48,179 nucleotides of DNA, taken from positions 1-48,179 of IMG/VR virus record IMGVR_UViG_3300045120_000249; one strand, 5' to 3'. Position numbers and translations under genes: made by a program. This document shows, piece by piece, positions 28,906 to 37,949 of the stretch (its first letter is position 1; each line of letters starts with the position of its first letter). Below the pieces are notes generated by a model, which worked only from the letters and a program-made list of their open reading frames with translations, searched no databases and was not told the DNA's origin. Origin of the DNA: a virus.

Positions 28906-31275
28906 ATGGGCTCCTTTCAGCGGCCGGTTCGGGTTTACGACTTCACATCGTTTTCGCGTTCGCGTCCTTCCCAGCAACTTCCTGGCGATCGGTTGGATGC
29001 GCAATTTGCGGCGCATGCGGATGCTATTCAGGAGTTGCAGGGGGCATTGGGGCGGCCGGTTGGGGTGGAGAGGTTGGATCCGCAGGTGATGGCGGGCCTG
29101 TCGGCGGAGCTGGTTTCGAGGTTTCAGGCGAGGTTTGAGGAGTTTGCGTTAGCGGCAGCGACGGCTGCTGAGGCTGCGCGAGCGGCTCAGGATGCGGCGG
29201 AGGCCGCCAGGGTTGCGAGCTTACGGGCGGTGTCGGAGGTGGCGGCGCGGTTGCCGCTGGTCGAGGGGGCGGGGAAGGAGCTTAAGGAGCGGGTTGAGGA
29301 GAGGCTAGGGGAACTCGAGGCTGCGGCGCGCGATGCGGCGCAGGGGGGGGATTTAGAGGCGCAGACGCCGGCTTTGTATGTTGGGGCTGGCGGGCCGTAT
29401 GCGACCGATGTCGCGGGAGCGACGGCGACCTCGGCCGACTATGCCCAGGTCAGCATTGACTGGGCGGAGTTCATGGACGGGAATGCGACCATCCCGCCGA
29501 ACATTCTCGCCATCAATGCCATCTCCGGGGATCATTGGTCGAGCCGGTGGTGGGCGAATCGTTCGGCGAATGCTTTTGGCATGCTGGCGTGGTGGTACAT
29601 GGGCGCTTGGCCCGGGATGCCGCCGTCGACGCCCCTGTCGCCCACGGGGCAGCCGATCCCGGCGGGAGCGATGTTTTTCAACACCACCACCGGGACCATG
29701 ATGGTGTGGAACGGTTCGACGTGGGTGAATGCGTCCGCGCCGCAGAAGGGGGTCACGGCCTCTTTATATTATGCGGCGACCGGGGGGCAGACGGCTTTCC
29801 CGTTGAGTGTGGTTGATAGGCACGGGAACACTTTCGCTTTCTCGGCCACGGTCCCGGAGGGGGTCGAGGTTTTCATCGATGGGGCGGGGAGGCTCGAGCC
29901 GCAATTCGACTACACGGTCAGTTATCCCTCCTCGACCGTGACCTTGGTTGCGGGAGCCCCGGCGGGCGCGATCGTCACCATCGACGTTCTGGTCCCTGCC
30001 TTGGCGCTCACGCCTTCGGGGAGCGCCAACACCCTCATCCTGAATGCGATCGTCCCTGACGGGACCACGACGGTTTTCTCCGGCCTGACCATTGCCGCCA
30101 CCGGCGCGCTGGTGAGCGCCGCGAAGTCGGAGGAACTGTTTGTTTCTGTCGATGGGGTCCCGCAGCAGCCTGGGGCCGCCTATACCGCGTCGGGTTCGAG
30201 CATTACCTTTGCGGAGGCCCCGGGGGCGAAGGCCAATGTCTATATGGTCTGGTACGGGCCGCCGGTCCTGGCGGGTTCCGGCGGCGGTGGGATCCCCGAA
30301 GCTCCCAACGACGGGCAATATTACACCAGGCACAGTCTGGCGTGGGCGGTCGGTCCTGGCGGCCTGACGGACGCGACGGTCGACGGCACGCTTTACGGGC
30401 GCAAGAGCGGCTCCTGGCAGCACGTCACCCACAATGACCTCACCGACTGGGCGGCGACGATCGCCCCTTACGCCTTGCTGGCGAGCCCCGTCTTCACGGG
30501 TGCGCCGGTTGCGCCCACCGCCACCGCCGGCACGAATACCACCCAGGTCGCGACCACGGCCTTCGTCGCGACCGCGGTGGCGGGCGTGTCGGGAGGGGGA
30601 GGGGGCATCGCCGAGGCTCCCAACGACGGCGTCGCTTACGCCCGAAAGAGCTTGAATTGGTCGACCCTGACCCATACCGACATCGCTGACTGGGGAACCG
30701 CTATTGGGGGGTATCTCCCGCTCACAGGCGGGACCGCGACCGGTCCCCTGGCGGCCCCTGCTCATAACCTGAACACCTCCGGGACCACGCTCGGGTCGTT
30801 CTATTGGGATGGGGCGGATAATTCGCTCCATATCCTGCACTCGGCGTCCGGCGGGACGGTCAAGCTCGCCTCGGACGGCAGTTGCTCGATCAGTGGGGTC
30901 TTGAGCGCCGCCGGCGGGGTCCTCGGAGGCCCTCTCACGGTCCAGGGGCCTGCGGATCTCAAGGTGCAGAACGTCACGGCCGCGGCCTCGACCTCCATCA
31001 ATAGGAGCCTGGGCGAGAATGTCTCCCTCACCTTGGGGGTGGCGATCACCGCGCTCACCATCACCGCATGGCCGGCGTCGGGGGTGACGGGCAAGGTGCG
31101 GTTGCTGATCTCAAATACCGGAGGCAATTCCATTGCCTGGCCCGCTGGGACCAAGTGGCCGGGCGGGACCGCCCCGACCCTCTCGGCCTCCGGCAAGACC
31201 GATATCGTGCTCCTGATGTCCGACAATGCCGGCACCACCATCTACGGCTCGGTGGTGGGGCAAGACTACCGATGA
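28906..31275 (+). CDS. Tail fiber protein
   Basis: A 789-residue protein. The N-terminus (FQRPVRVYDFTSFSRSRPSQ, then QLPGDRLDAQF) is the virion-attachment type found in podophage fibers. A coiled coil follows (about 70-150, Ala/Glu-rich). After it come beta-rich repeats: two (GG)GIxEAPNDG(Q/V)xYxR modules (near 464 and 566), FTGAPVAPTAT-like segments and a C-terminal region with SINRSLGENVSLTLGVAITA. It recognises the host surface or links to the next proteins. Its stop begins a short translational relay into the adhesin gene. Confidence 0.75.
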   Translation: MGSFQRPVRVYDFTSFSRSRPSQQLPGDRLDAQFAAHADAIQELQGALGRPVGVERLDPQVMAGLSAELVSRFQARFEEFALAAATAAEAARAAQDAAEAARVASLRAVSEVAARLPLVEGAGKELKERVEERLGELEAAARDAAQGGDLEAQTPALYVGAGGPYATDVAGATATSADYAQVSIDWAEFMDGNATIPPNILAINAISGDHWSSRWWANRSANAFGMLAWWYMGAWPGMPPSTPLSPTGQPIPAGAMFFNTTTGTMMVWNGSTWVNASAPQKGVTASLYYAATGGQTAFPLSVVDRHGNTFAFSATVPEGVEVFIDGAGRLEPQFDYTVSYPSSTVTLVAGAPAGAIVTIDVLVPALALTPSGSANTLILNAIVPDGTTTVFSGLTIAATGALVSAAKSEELFVSVDGVPQQPGAAYTASGSSITFAEAPGAKANVYMVWYGPPVLAGSGGGGIPEAPNDGQYYTRHSLAWAVGPGGLTDATVDGTLYGRKSGSWQHVTHNDLTDWAATIAPYALLASPVFTGAPVAPTATAGTNTTQVATTAFVATAVAGVSGGGGGIAEAPNDGVAYARKSLNWSTLTHTDIADWGTAIGGYLPLTGGTATGPLAAPAHNLNTSGTTLGSFYWDGADNSLHILHSASGGTVKLASDGSCSISGVLSAAGGVLGGPLTVQGPADLKVQNVTAAASTSINRSLGENVSLTLGVAITALTITAWPASGVTGKVRLLISNTGGNSIAWPAGTKWPGGTAPTLSASGKTDIVLLMSDNAGTTIYGSVVGQDYR

Positions 31276-31288
31276 CAAGAGCCTACCG

Positions 31289-32320
31289 ATGACAAGAGGG
31301 CTATCGCTGATGGCGGCGTGGATCATCACGGTTAGCGGCTCGGCGATGGTCCCGAACGACTTCGGGCCGGTCAACCGGGTGCATGCGATCGGCGGCGGGG
31401 GAGGCGGCACCAGCGCCCAGCCGGCGGCTCCGAACAAAAGCGGCAACGGGGGAGGGGCAGGGGCTTACGCGACGGTGTCGAATATCGTGCTGACCCCGGG
31501 CGCCACGGTTCCGGTCACCATCGGCGCGGCCGGGGTGGGGGGAATTTTTGCCGGCAATGGCACATACGGAACCGCAGGTTCCGACACCAATTTCAATTCC
31601 GGTCAAGTCATCGCCAAGGGCGGCGCTGGCGGCGCATTGGCGAGCAGCACGCCATCTCCGGGGGGGCAAGCCAGCGCTTGCACGCCGACAACGGGCGCCT
31701 TCAGCGGCGGCTCCGGCGCGAACTGGAACGGGGCGGGCTCAATTACCAGCGGTCATAGCGGCGGCGGCGCAGGAGGCGTCAACGGCGCTGGCGCGGCTGG
31801 CCTAATCTCGAATGGGGGGACGAACTTTGGCGCAAGCTCGGGCGGTGGCGCGGCCGGCGGCGGCGGGCAAGGGACCGCCCCCAGTGGAACCCAGGTCGGT
31901 GGTGTCGGCGGCACGGCCTTCGATGCTACCGCGGGAGGAGCAGGCGGGCTGGCCGGCGGCGGGACCGGCGGGACAGGATCGCATGGTTCGGGCGGTGGCG
32001 GTGGCGGCGGCAACGGCAGCGCCAATAATGCCCCGGGCGGTTATGGCGGGACTGGCGGCCCAGGGGTCGAGTGGCTCACGGCCGGTTCCGGAGGCGGAGG
32101 GGGCGGAGGGGGCGGCACCAACGGCATCGGGACCAACTCCCCGGGAAGCAATGGCGGGAATGGCGGCCTATATGGCGGCGGCGGTGGTGGAGGCGGAGCG
32201 AGCGGGGGGCAGTCACCTCGCGGCAATGGCGGCAATGGCGCCCCCGGCGTGGTCGTCGTTATCTATACTCCGCTCGTAGCGACGGCGAAAACTGCCTCGG
32301 CCCTGATGATGGGAGTTTAG
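31289..32320 (+). CDS. Glycine-rich tail adhesin
   Basis: A 343-residue protein. I choose the ATG at 31289 because it overlaps the stop of a six-codon frame that itself overlaps the fiber stop. After an N-terminal beta region (MAAWIITVSGSAMVPND) it is more than one-third glycine, with many GGxGG runs (residues about 35-320), as in phage adhesins that fold into polyglycine-II sandwiches (for example phage S16 gp38). It ends in VVVIYTPL. It likely forms the fiber tip that contacts the host. Confidence 0.65.
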   Translation: MTRGLSLMAAWIITVSGSAMVPNDFGPVNRVHAIGGGGGGTSAQPAAPNKSGNGGGAGAYATVSNIVLTPGATVPVTIGAAGVGGIFAGNGTYGTAGSDTNFNSGQVIAKGGAGGALASSTPSPGGQASACTPTTGAFSGGSGANWNGAGSITSGHSGGGAGGVNGAGAAGLISNGGTNFGASSGGGAAGGGGQGTAPSGTQVGGVGGTAFDATAGGAGGLAGGGTGGTGSHGSGGGGGGGNGSANNAPGGYGGTGGPGVEWLTAGSGGGGGGGGGTNGIGTNSPGSNGGNGGLYGGGGGGGGASGGQSPRGNGGNGAPGVVVVIYTPLVATAKTASALMMGV

Positions 32321-32325
32321 AGAAA

Positions 32326-34455
32326 GTGGCCATCCAGACCCGGATCCAGTCGCTGCAATTGCCGACCGCGGGCCTTCGGCCGGCAGTGGGCGCGAGGCTG
32401 TCAGGAACCTTATACGTCAACCTGCCCGACTTCCAGTTCGGGGTCGTCGACCCGGTCAAGACCCCGATCGATCTCCTGGCAGTGCGGTTCTTTTCCTCCC
32501 TCGGGCACTACGTCATCGGCCAATATGTGTGGAACGGCGGCTTCCTCTACCGTTGCGTTCAGGCCGTCGCCCCAGGGCCGTTCCTCCCCTCGCAATGGGC
32601 GCAGGTGTTCACTGCGACCGATGTCGTCGGCGTCTACATGCCCATTTCGGGCGGGACGTTTACCGGGGCCATCCACGCTCCGAGCGGGTCCACGATCGTC
32701 GGCTACATGCCGACCACAGGCGGGGCGTTCACGGGGCCGGTCACCCTCCCGCCAGGCTCGAGCGTCGCGGGCTACATGCCGGTGACCGGAGGGGTCTTCA
32801 CCGGGCCGATCGTCACTACCGGCGGCTCCACCATCACCGGTTACATGCCTGTCACGGGGGGAACCTTCACCGGCCCCATCAACACCCCTGCGGGTTCGAC
32901 TATCCCCGGCTACCTGCCTCTGTCCGGCGGGCAGATGAGCGGCATCTTGACCCTCAGTGACAACCCGAGCGGCATTATGGACGCCGCCACCAAGCAATAT
33001 GTCGACAGCTTCCTCGGCGCTGGCGGCGGCCCCCCGGGGACGGGCGAATTCGTGCCCCTGGCGGGCGGCGTCATGACCGGCCCGCTGACGATGAATGAAA
33101 GCGGGATCGGGCTCTTCGGCGCGTCCGGAAGCTCATCGCGCGCCGTCTCAGGCTTCACCGGCTCTCCCTCCGACACCACCAATAGACGCTGGGATCTGGT
33201 GGTGGGCACCAACCTCGCCGAAACCGGGGCCAACGCCGGCTCGAACTTCGGCGTCGTCGCCTACGACGACAACGGCGCTCAGTTGAGCTCGTGGAACACC
33301 AATCGCGCCTCCGGACGGTTGACCTTCAACGGCGTCAACGCTGCCCCGCACACAGTGACCGCTTACCCGCCCGACATCGGCTCAGCCACCATCGTCCTCA
33401 ACCGCCAAGGCTCGGGGCACAATTGCGGCATCGTCGCCTCCTCCGGAGGCCTGAACCGGTGGGCGCTGGCGCTCTCCGACGCCGTGCCTGAGACCGGCGG
33501 CAATTCCGGCTCGAACTTCACCATTCAGGCCGTCGCCGACGACGGGCACACCGCCCTCGCCGAGCTCGACATCAACCGCATGTCTGGCCGGATGACGCTC
33601 AACGGCGCGGGCGCGGCCCCACACACCATCGTTGCCTACCCCCCTGACGTCGGCAGCGCGACCCTGGTCCTCAACCGCACCGGCCCGGGGCACAATTGCG
33701 GCATGGTCGCTTCGTCGGGTGGCCTCAACCGTTGGAACATCGCCCTCTCCGACGTCACCCCCGAGGCCGGCGGTAACTCCGGCTCCAACTTCGACATCAC
33801 CGCCTCCGCCGACGACGGCAACACCAAGCTCGCCAACCTCAACATCAACCGCGCCAACGGGCGCGTGTCGATCAACGGCGTCGGCGCGACCCCGCGCTCG
33901 CTCACCACCTACCCGCCGCAGGTCGGCAACGCCAACCTGGTGCTGAACTCCAAGGGCACCACCAGCGACTCCATCACCGCCTCCAACAATGGCCTCAACC
34001 GCTGGCAAATGGTCATGAACGATGGCACGCCGGAGACGGGGGGCAACAACGGAGCGAATTTCAACCTCTCCTCCTTCAACGACGCCGGGGCATTCCTCAA
34101 CGTGGTGATGTCGGCCAAGCGCTCGAACGGGCAAGCGACATTCCCAGTGCCGATCGTCAACGGCTCCGACCGCAGGTCGAAGTCCGCCATCGAGCCGATC
34201 GCCCATGCCCTGGACCTGGTCATGAGGCTGACCGGCGTCACCTATGAGCGCAATGGGGAGTGCAAGCGCGAGATGGGCCTGATCGCCCAAGACGTCGCTC
34301 CCGTCGTTCCCGAGGTGGTGTACGAGGCCGGCCCAACCATCGACGACGCTGAGCCCATGCTCGGGATCGCTTATGGCAATATTGTCGCCGTCCTGATCGA
34401 AGCAATCAAGGAACTGAGCGTCAAGGTGAGCGTCCTGGAGGCCAGACCGGCATGA
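32326..34455 (+). CDS. Tail spike/fiber with S74 intramolecular chaperone
   Basis: A 709-residue protein from a GTG five bases after the adhesin stop. Residues about 100-200 carry five GY(M/L)P-x-(T/S)GG-x-F(T/S)G repeats of 22-23 residues. Residues about 285-605 hold four repeats of about 90 residues, each with NRW...ETGGNxGxNF. The last ~96 residues are a Peptidase_S74 domain: SDRRSKSAIEPI has the Ser-Lys pair, followed by GLIAQDVAPVVPEVV. The chaperone trimerises the fiber and then cuts itself off. Confidence 0.85.
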   Translation: MAIQTRIQSLQLPTAGLRPAVGARLSGTLYVNLPDFQFGVVDPVKTPIDLLAVRFFSSLGHYVIGQYVWNGGFLYRCVQAVAPGPFLPSQWAQVFTATDVVGVYMPISGGTFTGAIHAPSGSTIVGYMPTTGGAFTGPVTLPPGSSVAGYMPVTGGVFTGPIVTTGGSTITGYMPVTGGTFTGPINTPAGSTIPGYLPLSGGQMSGILTLSDNPSGIMDAATKQYVDSFLGAGGGPPGTGEFVPLAGGVMTGPLTMNESGIGLFGASGSSSRAVSGFTGSPSDTTNRRWDLVVGTNLAETGANAGSNFGVVAYDDNGAQLSSWNTNRASGRLTFNGVNAAPHTVTAYPPDIGSATIVLNRQGSGHNCGIVASSGGLNRWALALSDAVPETGGNSGSNFTIQAVADDGHTALAELDINRMSGRMTLNGAGAAPHTIVAYPPDVGSATLVLNRTGPGHNCGMVASSGGLNRWNIALSDVTPEAGGNSGSNFDITASADDGNTKLANLNINRANGRVSINGVGATPRSLTTYPPQVGNANLVLNSKGTTSDSITASNNGLNRWQMVMNDGTPETGGNNGANFNLSSFNDAGAFLNVVMSAKRSNGQATFPVPIVNGSDRRSKSAIEPIAHALDLVMRLTGVTYERNGECKREMGLIAQDVAPVVPEVVYEAGPTIDDAEPMLGIAYGNIVAVLIEAIKELSVKVSVLEARPA

Positions 34456-34631
34456 CCCAGGTCGCCAGCGAGACGATCTCGGCGCTCAAGACCAGCCCCT
34501 TGTTGCTTGTCGTCGTGGTGTTGAACGCCGGCATGATCTTCGCCCTTCTGTATGTCGCCAACGTGCAGAAGGACGAGCGGCAACTCCTGACCAGGATGCT
34601 GATCGAGAACTGCGGCAAGGCAGCGCCATGA
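34452..34631 (+). CDS. Single-span membrane protein, holin or spanin-like
   Basis: A 59-residue protein whose ATG overlaps the fiber stop and whose TGA overlaps the endolysin ATG (ATGA). One hydrophobic helix (PLLLVVVVLNAGMIFALLYV, residues about 16-35), then a charged tail (NVQKDERQLLTRMLIENCG). Small one-span proteins directly before an endolysin are often holins (class III) or pinholins. There is no second lysis membrane protein close by except 38276. Confidence 0.6.
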   Translation: MTQVASETISALKTSPLLLVVVVLNAGMIFALLYVANVQKDERQLLTRMLIENCGKAAP

Positions 34632-35209
34632 TCGACCGCCAGACCATCGACCGCAAGGCGTTCTTCGACAGCATCAGGGAAAGCCTGTTTTATGGCGTCC
34701 TCTCCCAGCGCCAGGTCGACGGCATGAATGCGGTCCTGGACTGCTGGGAGGAGCATTTCGCCGACAACGACATTCGGTTCCTCGCCTACGCGATGGCGAC
34801 CGCTCACCACGAGTCGGCTTTCGTCTGGGACGCTATAGAGGAATATGGCAAAGGCTCAGGCAAGCCCTACGGCGAGGCCGCCGGCCCCTACGACGAATGT
34901 TATTATGGCCGCGGGTTGGTCCAGCTAACGTGGCTGGAGAATTACCAGAAGGGCGAGAAGGTTCTCGAGGAGAACTACGGCATCGAATGCCCGATGGTGC
35001 AATACCCGCACCGGATGCTGGAGCTTGAGCCTGCGGCCCTGATCCTTTTCGACGGAATTATTGGGGGTTGGTTCACGGGTGTGGGCCTGCCGACCTTTTT
35101 CAATGCCTCTACCGACGATCCCTACAACGCCCGCAAGACCGTCAACGGCCTCGACCGCGCCGATATCATCGAAGGTTATCATAGGGCCTTCCTGGAGGCC
35201 CTCGCATGA
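34628..35209 (+). CDS. GH19-type endolysin
   Basis: A 193-residue protein without signal peptide. It has the GH19 (chitinase-like) plan: MATAHHESAF with the catalytic Glu62, then YYGRGLVQLTWLENY (92-106), PHRMLELEPAALILFDGI and a terminal AR-x-x-VNGLDRAD motif. GH19 endolysins cut peptidoglycan glycan strands between MurNAc and GlcNAc. It lies directly after the holin-like gene and before secreted paralogs, forming the lysis unit. Confidence 0.88.
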   Translation: MIDRQTIDRKAFFDSIRESLFYGVLSQRQVDGMNAVLDCWEEHFADNDIRFLAYAMATAHHESAFVWDAIEEYGKGSGKPYGEAAGPYDECYYGRGLVQLTWLENYQKGEKVLEENYGIECPMVQYPHRMLELEPAALILFDGIIGGWFTGVGLPTFFNASTDDPYNARKTVNGLDRADIIEGYHRAFLEALA

Positions 35210-36903
35210 TGCGCTGGCTCGCCATGGCCCTGATGCTGGTCGCCGCTGGGGCAAGCCCTGCGGCTGCGGATACGACCACCAAGTTCGCGCTCTCGAACTC
35301 AGGATGGACGGACCTCGGCCCAGGCCCCCTGCTATTGTCGTTCACCGGCATCGGCGGCGTGTTCGCCATCTCCGACACTACGCCCTCCTTCAAGAACGAG
35401 GGCTTCGGCAAGGCTCGCGGCGGATCGATCAAGATCCCCACCCCCTCCCATGTCTGGGCGACCACCAAGGACGTGTACGGCGTCATGGCCTACGTCGCTC
35501 CAATTACCGGTGGCGGCGGGGGCGCGGTTGTGTCGTCGGTGTGGAGCGCGAGCGACGCCGCCGCCACTGGGATGACGTTGAGCAACGGCGGACTGACGGT
35601 CGTGGCCAGTTCTGGTACTTATGACACTATAAGAGGAACGACCAGTCATAATTCTGGGAAATTGTATGTTGAGTTTTCAACCTCGGTTTTAGCGAACACC
35701 GGCGCGGCGTTCGGTATAGCTGATGCTGGTTTTGTCTCCACCAGTTATCTTAGCGCAAGCCCTGTTTCGATGGGGGCTTTTAATAATGGCACATCAGGGG
35801 GAACAACAGGTCTATCGTTTAATTACAATCTTCCCAATGCAAATATAAACGCTAATGATGTTATGGCCATTGCCGCCGATTTGACTGCTGGCAAATTTTG
35901 GCTTGCCATAAACAATGTTTGGTATGGCAGTGGGGTCCCGGCAACTGGGGTTAATCCTATGGCGACGATTGTCGCGCCGGCGCTTGGGGTTTCTTACTTT
36001 CCGGCAATGAGCCTGTTGGGTTCTGGCGCTGGCACATGGACTTTCAAACCCACCGCCGCGAGCCAGAAGTACGCCCCGCCAGCGGGCTTCACCGCCTGGG
36101 ACAGCGGCGGCGCGACCGGCTGCTCGCAAGCCACCGCCTACCTCGCCCGCGCCACCGGGGAGACGGCGCATGCGGCGGACCTCACGACGCTGATATGCGG
36201 GCTGGTGAGTGATGGCGTGTGGGCGAAGCTGGACGCACTGTACGTCTTCGCCCAACAGACGCAGGCGGACGCCAACCTCAATCTGATTGGGACAAGTTAC
36301 CCGATTACCGTGAGTGGCATTCCAACCTTTACCCAATATCGAGGATATAACGGTTTCTCTAGCGCCTATTATCTTGACACGGGCTTCAATGCGGCTACCG
36401 CCGTATCCCCTAATTTCACTCAAAATTCGGCTAATCTGGGGGCTTGGGTAAACGTATATGCGGCATCGAATGCGGCGATCATTGGGAATGGCGCTGTTGG
36501 GGCATCTGGTGAAAGCCATATATTTCCCAATAATTCTGGTGGCTTTTATGCCCGCGTAAATAATAGCGGCGTAAACGGAGTTACTCCCCCGGTGGCTCAA
36601 ATAGGCCTGTATGTAGGCGATAGATCAGGGGCGGCATCAACGAGTACGTACTTCAACGGCAGTTCGTTAGGAACTGATACGACTAATGCCTCGCAAGCCC
36701 CGTTTAATGGAAACTTTAAGATTGGTTTTGTGTCTACGGCCGGATCGCTCGACCAGATAGCCGAGGCCCATATTGGCGCGTCGCTCGGCAGCGCCGGCAA
36801 CCTCGCCCTCTACACCAGGCTTCGGACTTACGCGACCGCAGTAGGGCTTTCGCTGCTTAGAGAGAATCTCCCAAGCGCCAAACCAAATCCGGTGAAGCCA
36901 TGA
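35206..36903 (+). CDS. Large signal-peptide protein with SPRY-like and lectin-like domains (paralog 1)
   Basis: A 565-residue protein. Signal peptide residues 1-22 (MMRWLAMALMLVAAGASPAA). Domain A (about 23-105): KFALSN-WTDLGPGPLLL, FAISDTTPSF, SHVWATTKDV, YVAP. A SPRY-like domain (about 120-290, with GKLYVEFSTSVLANTGAAFG and FKPT). Domain C (about 305-555): CSQATAYLARATGETAHA, LDALYVFAQQTQADA, then a LamG-like region ending in HIGASLGSAGNLALYTRLRT. The latter is frequent in alphaproteobacterial phage tail proteins. Segments 35600-36020 and 36280-36740 are much more AT-rich than the neighbours. Confidence 0.7.
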   Translation: MMRWLAMALMLVAAGASPAAADTTTKFALSNSGWTDLGPGPLLLSFTGIGGVFAISDTTPSFKNEGFGKARGGSIKIPTPSHVWATTKDVYGVMAYVAPITGGGGGAVVSSVWSASDAAATGMTLSNGGLTVVASSGTYDTIRGTTSHNSGKLYVEFSTSVLANTGAAFGIADAGFVSTSYLSASPVSMGAFNNGTSGGTTGLSFNYNLPNANINANDVMAIAADLTAGKFWLAINNVWYGSGVPATGVNPMATIVAPALGVSYFPAMSLLGSGAGTWTFKPTAASQKYAPPAGFTAWDSGGATGCSQATAYLARATGETAHAADLTTLICGLVSDGVWAKLDALYVFAQQTQADANLNLIGTSYPITVSGIPTFTQYRGYNGFSSAYYLDTGFNAATAVSPNFTQNSANLGAWVNVYAASNAAIIGNGAVGASGESHIFPNNSGGFYARVNNSGVNGVTPPVAQIGLYVGDRSGAASTSTYFNGSSLGTDTTNASQAPFNGNFKIGFVSTAGSLDQIAEAHIGASLGSAGNLALYTRLRTYATAVGLSLLRENLPSAKPNPVKP

Positions 36904-37949
36904 TGCGCTGGCTCGCCCTCCTCGCCCTCTTGCTCTTCCCGAGCCTGGCGCATGCTCAGACCGTCACCACCAAGTTCAGCCTGAACAACACCGCGTGGAC
37001 CGACCTCGGCCCCGGCCCGCTGATGCTGGGGATCACCGGCGTCGGGGTCTACGCCATCGGCGATGCGGCCCCGACCATCACCCGCGAGGGGCTCAACATC
37101 GTCTCCGGCGAGGCAGGGCCAGTCTTCAGCGCCTCGCACGTGTGGGCGATGATGAAGGACGCCCCAAGCGGCATCGCCTTTGTAGCCCCGATCGTGCCGG
37201 GCGCTGGCGGCGGCGGAACGACCGGCTGCTCCCAGGCGACGGCGTACCTGGCGCGGGCGACCGGGGAGACGGCGCATGCGAGCGACCTCACCACGCTCAT
37301 ATGCGGGCTGGTGACGGACGGCGTGTGGAGCAAGCTCGACGCGCTCTACATTTTGGCGCAGCAGACGCAGGCGGATGCGAGACTGAACCTCGTCGGAACG
37401 AGCTACTCGCTGACGGGGACGGCGACTTTCACAGCGTATCAGGGGTTCTCGGCATTCCCTGGTACTGGATTAGATACTGGGTTCAATATAGCGACGGCGA
37501 CCAGTCCGCACTTTACTTCGTCTAACGCAAATATGGGGGCATGGCTATATGACGCGCCTGATGGGGGAGCAATTGAAATAGGTTCAGCTGCTGGCGGTGG
37601 AAGTGCTGTTCTAGCGGCTAAGTATACTGGAGCGTCATACTTTTGTTATATCTCTTATAGCCTAGTGCCAAATGCTATGACGCCGCCATCTGCGAATGGG
37701 TTCTATAGTTGTGATAGGCCTACTTCTGTTGGGTCCAATGTTTATTACAATGCCTCGCTTCTAGGCAATGACGCTAGTGGCACGCTGGCATTTACGTCTG
37801 CCGATATTACTATTGGAGGGTCGCCTACATATGTGCCGACGGCTAGAACTCTCTCGGAAGTGCATATCGGCGCGTCGCTCGGCAGCGCGGGCCAGCTCGC
37901 CCTCTACAATCGCCTCAGAACGTACATGACCAGTGTCGGGGTGCCATGA
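36900..37949 (+). CDS. Signal-peptide protein with lectin-like domain (paralog 2)
   Basis: A 349-residue protein overlapping both neighbours by four bases (ATGA). Signal peptide MMRWLALLALLLFPSLAHAQ. It has domain A (WTDLGPGPLMLGITGVGVYA, AIGDAAPTI, SHVWAMMKDA) and domain C (CSQATAYLARATGETAHASD, LDALYILAQQTQADA, ending HIGASLGSAGQLALYNRLRT), but lacks the SPRY-like middle of paralog 1. The stretch 37440-37850 is AT-rich and differs most. Probably a surface- or virion-exposed binding protein. Confidence 0.7.
   Translation: MMRWLALLALLLFPSLAHAQTVTTKFSLNNTAWTDLGPGPLMLGITGVGVYAIGDAAPTITREGLNIVSGEAGPVFSASHVWAMMKDAPSGIAFVAPIVPGAGGGGTTGCSQATAYLARATGETAHASDLTTLICGLVTDGVWSKLDALYILAQQTQADARLNLVGTSYSLTGTATFTAYQGFSAFPGTGLDTGFNIATATSPHFTSSNANMGAWLYDAPDGGAIEIGSAAGGGSAVLAAKYTGASYFCYISYSLVPNAMTPPSANGFYSCDRPTSVGSNVYYNASLLGNDASGTLAFTSADITIGGSPTYVPTARTLSEVHIGASLGSAGQLALYNRLRTYMTSVGVP

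Noticed and set aside
29764-30840. Long - strand frame (358 codons) opposite the tail fiber
   Set aside because: Arg/Gly-rich antisense shadow with no family resemblance; the fiber is clear on the + strand.
31700-32240. CRISPR-like or satellite repeats in the GGC-rich DNA
   Set aside because: Irregular spacing; fully explained by glycine codons of the adhesin.
32071-32325. Longer N-terminus for the S74 spike
   Set aside because: Arg/Trp-rich out-of-frame reading of the glycine-rich adhesin; GTG 32326 directly follows the adhesin stop.
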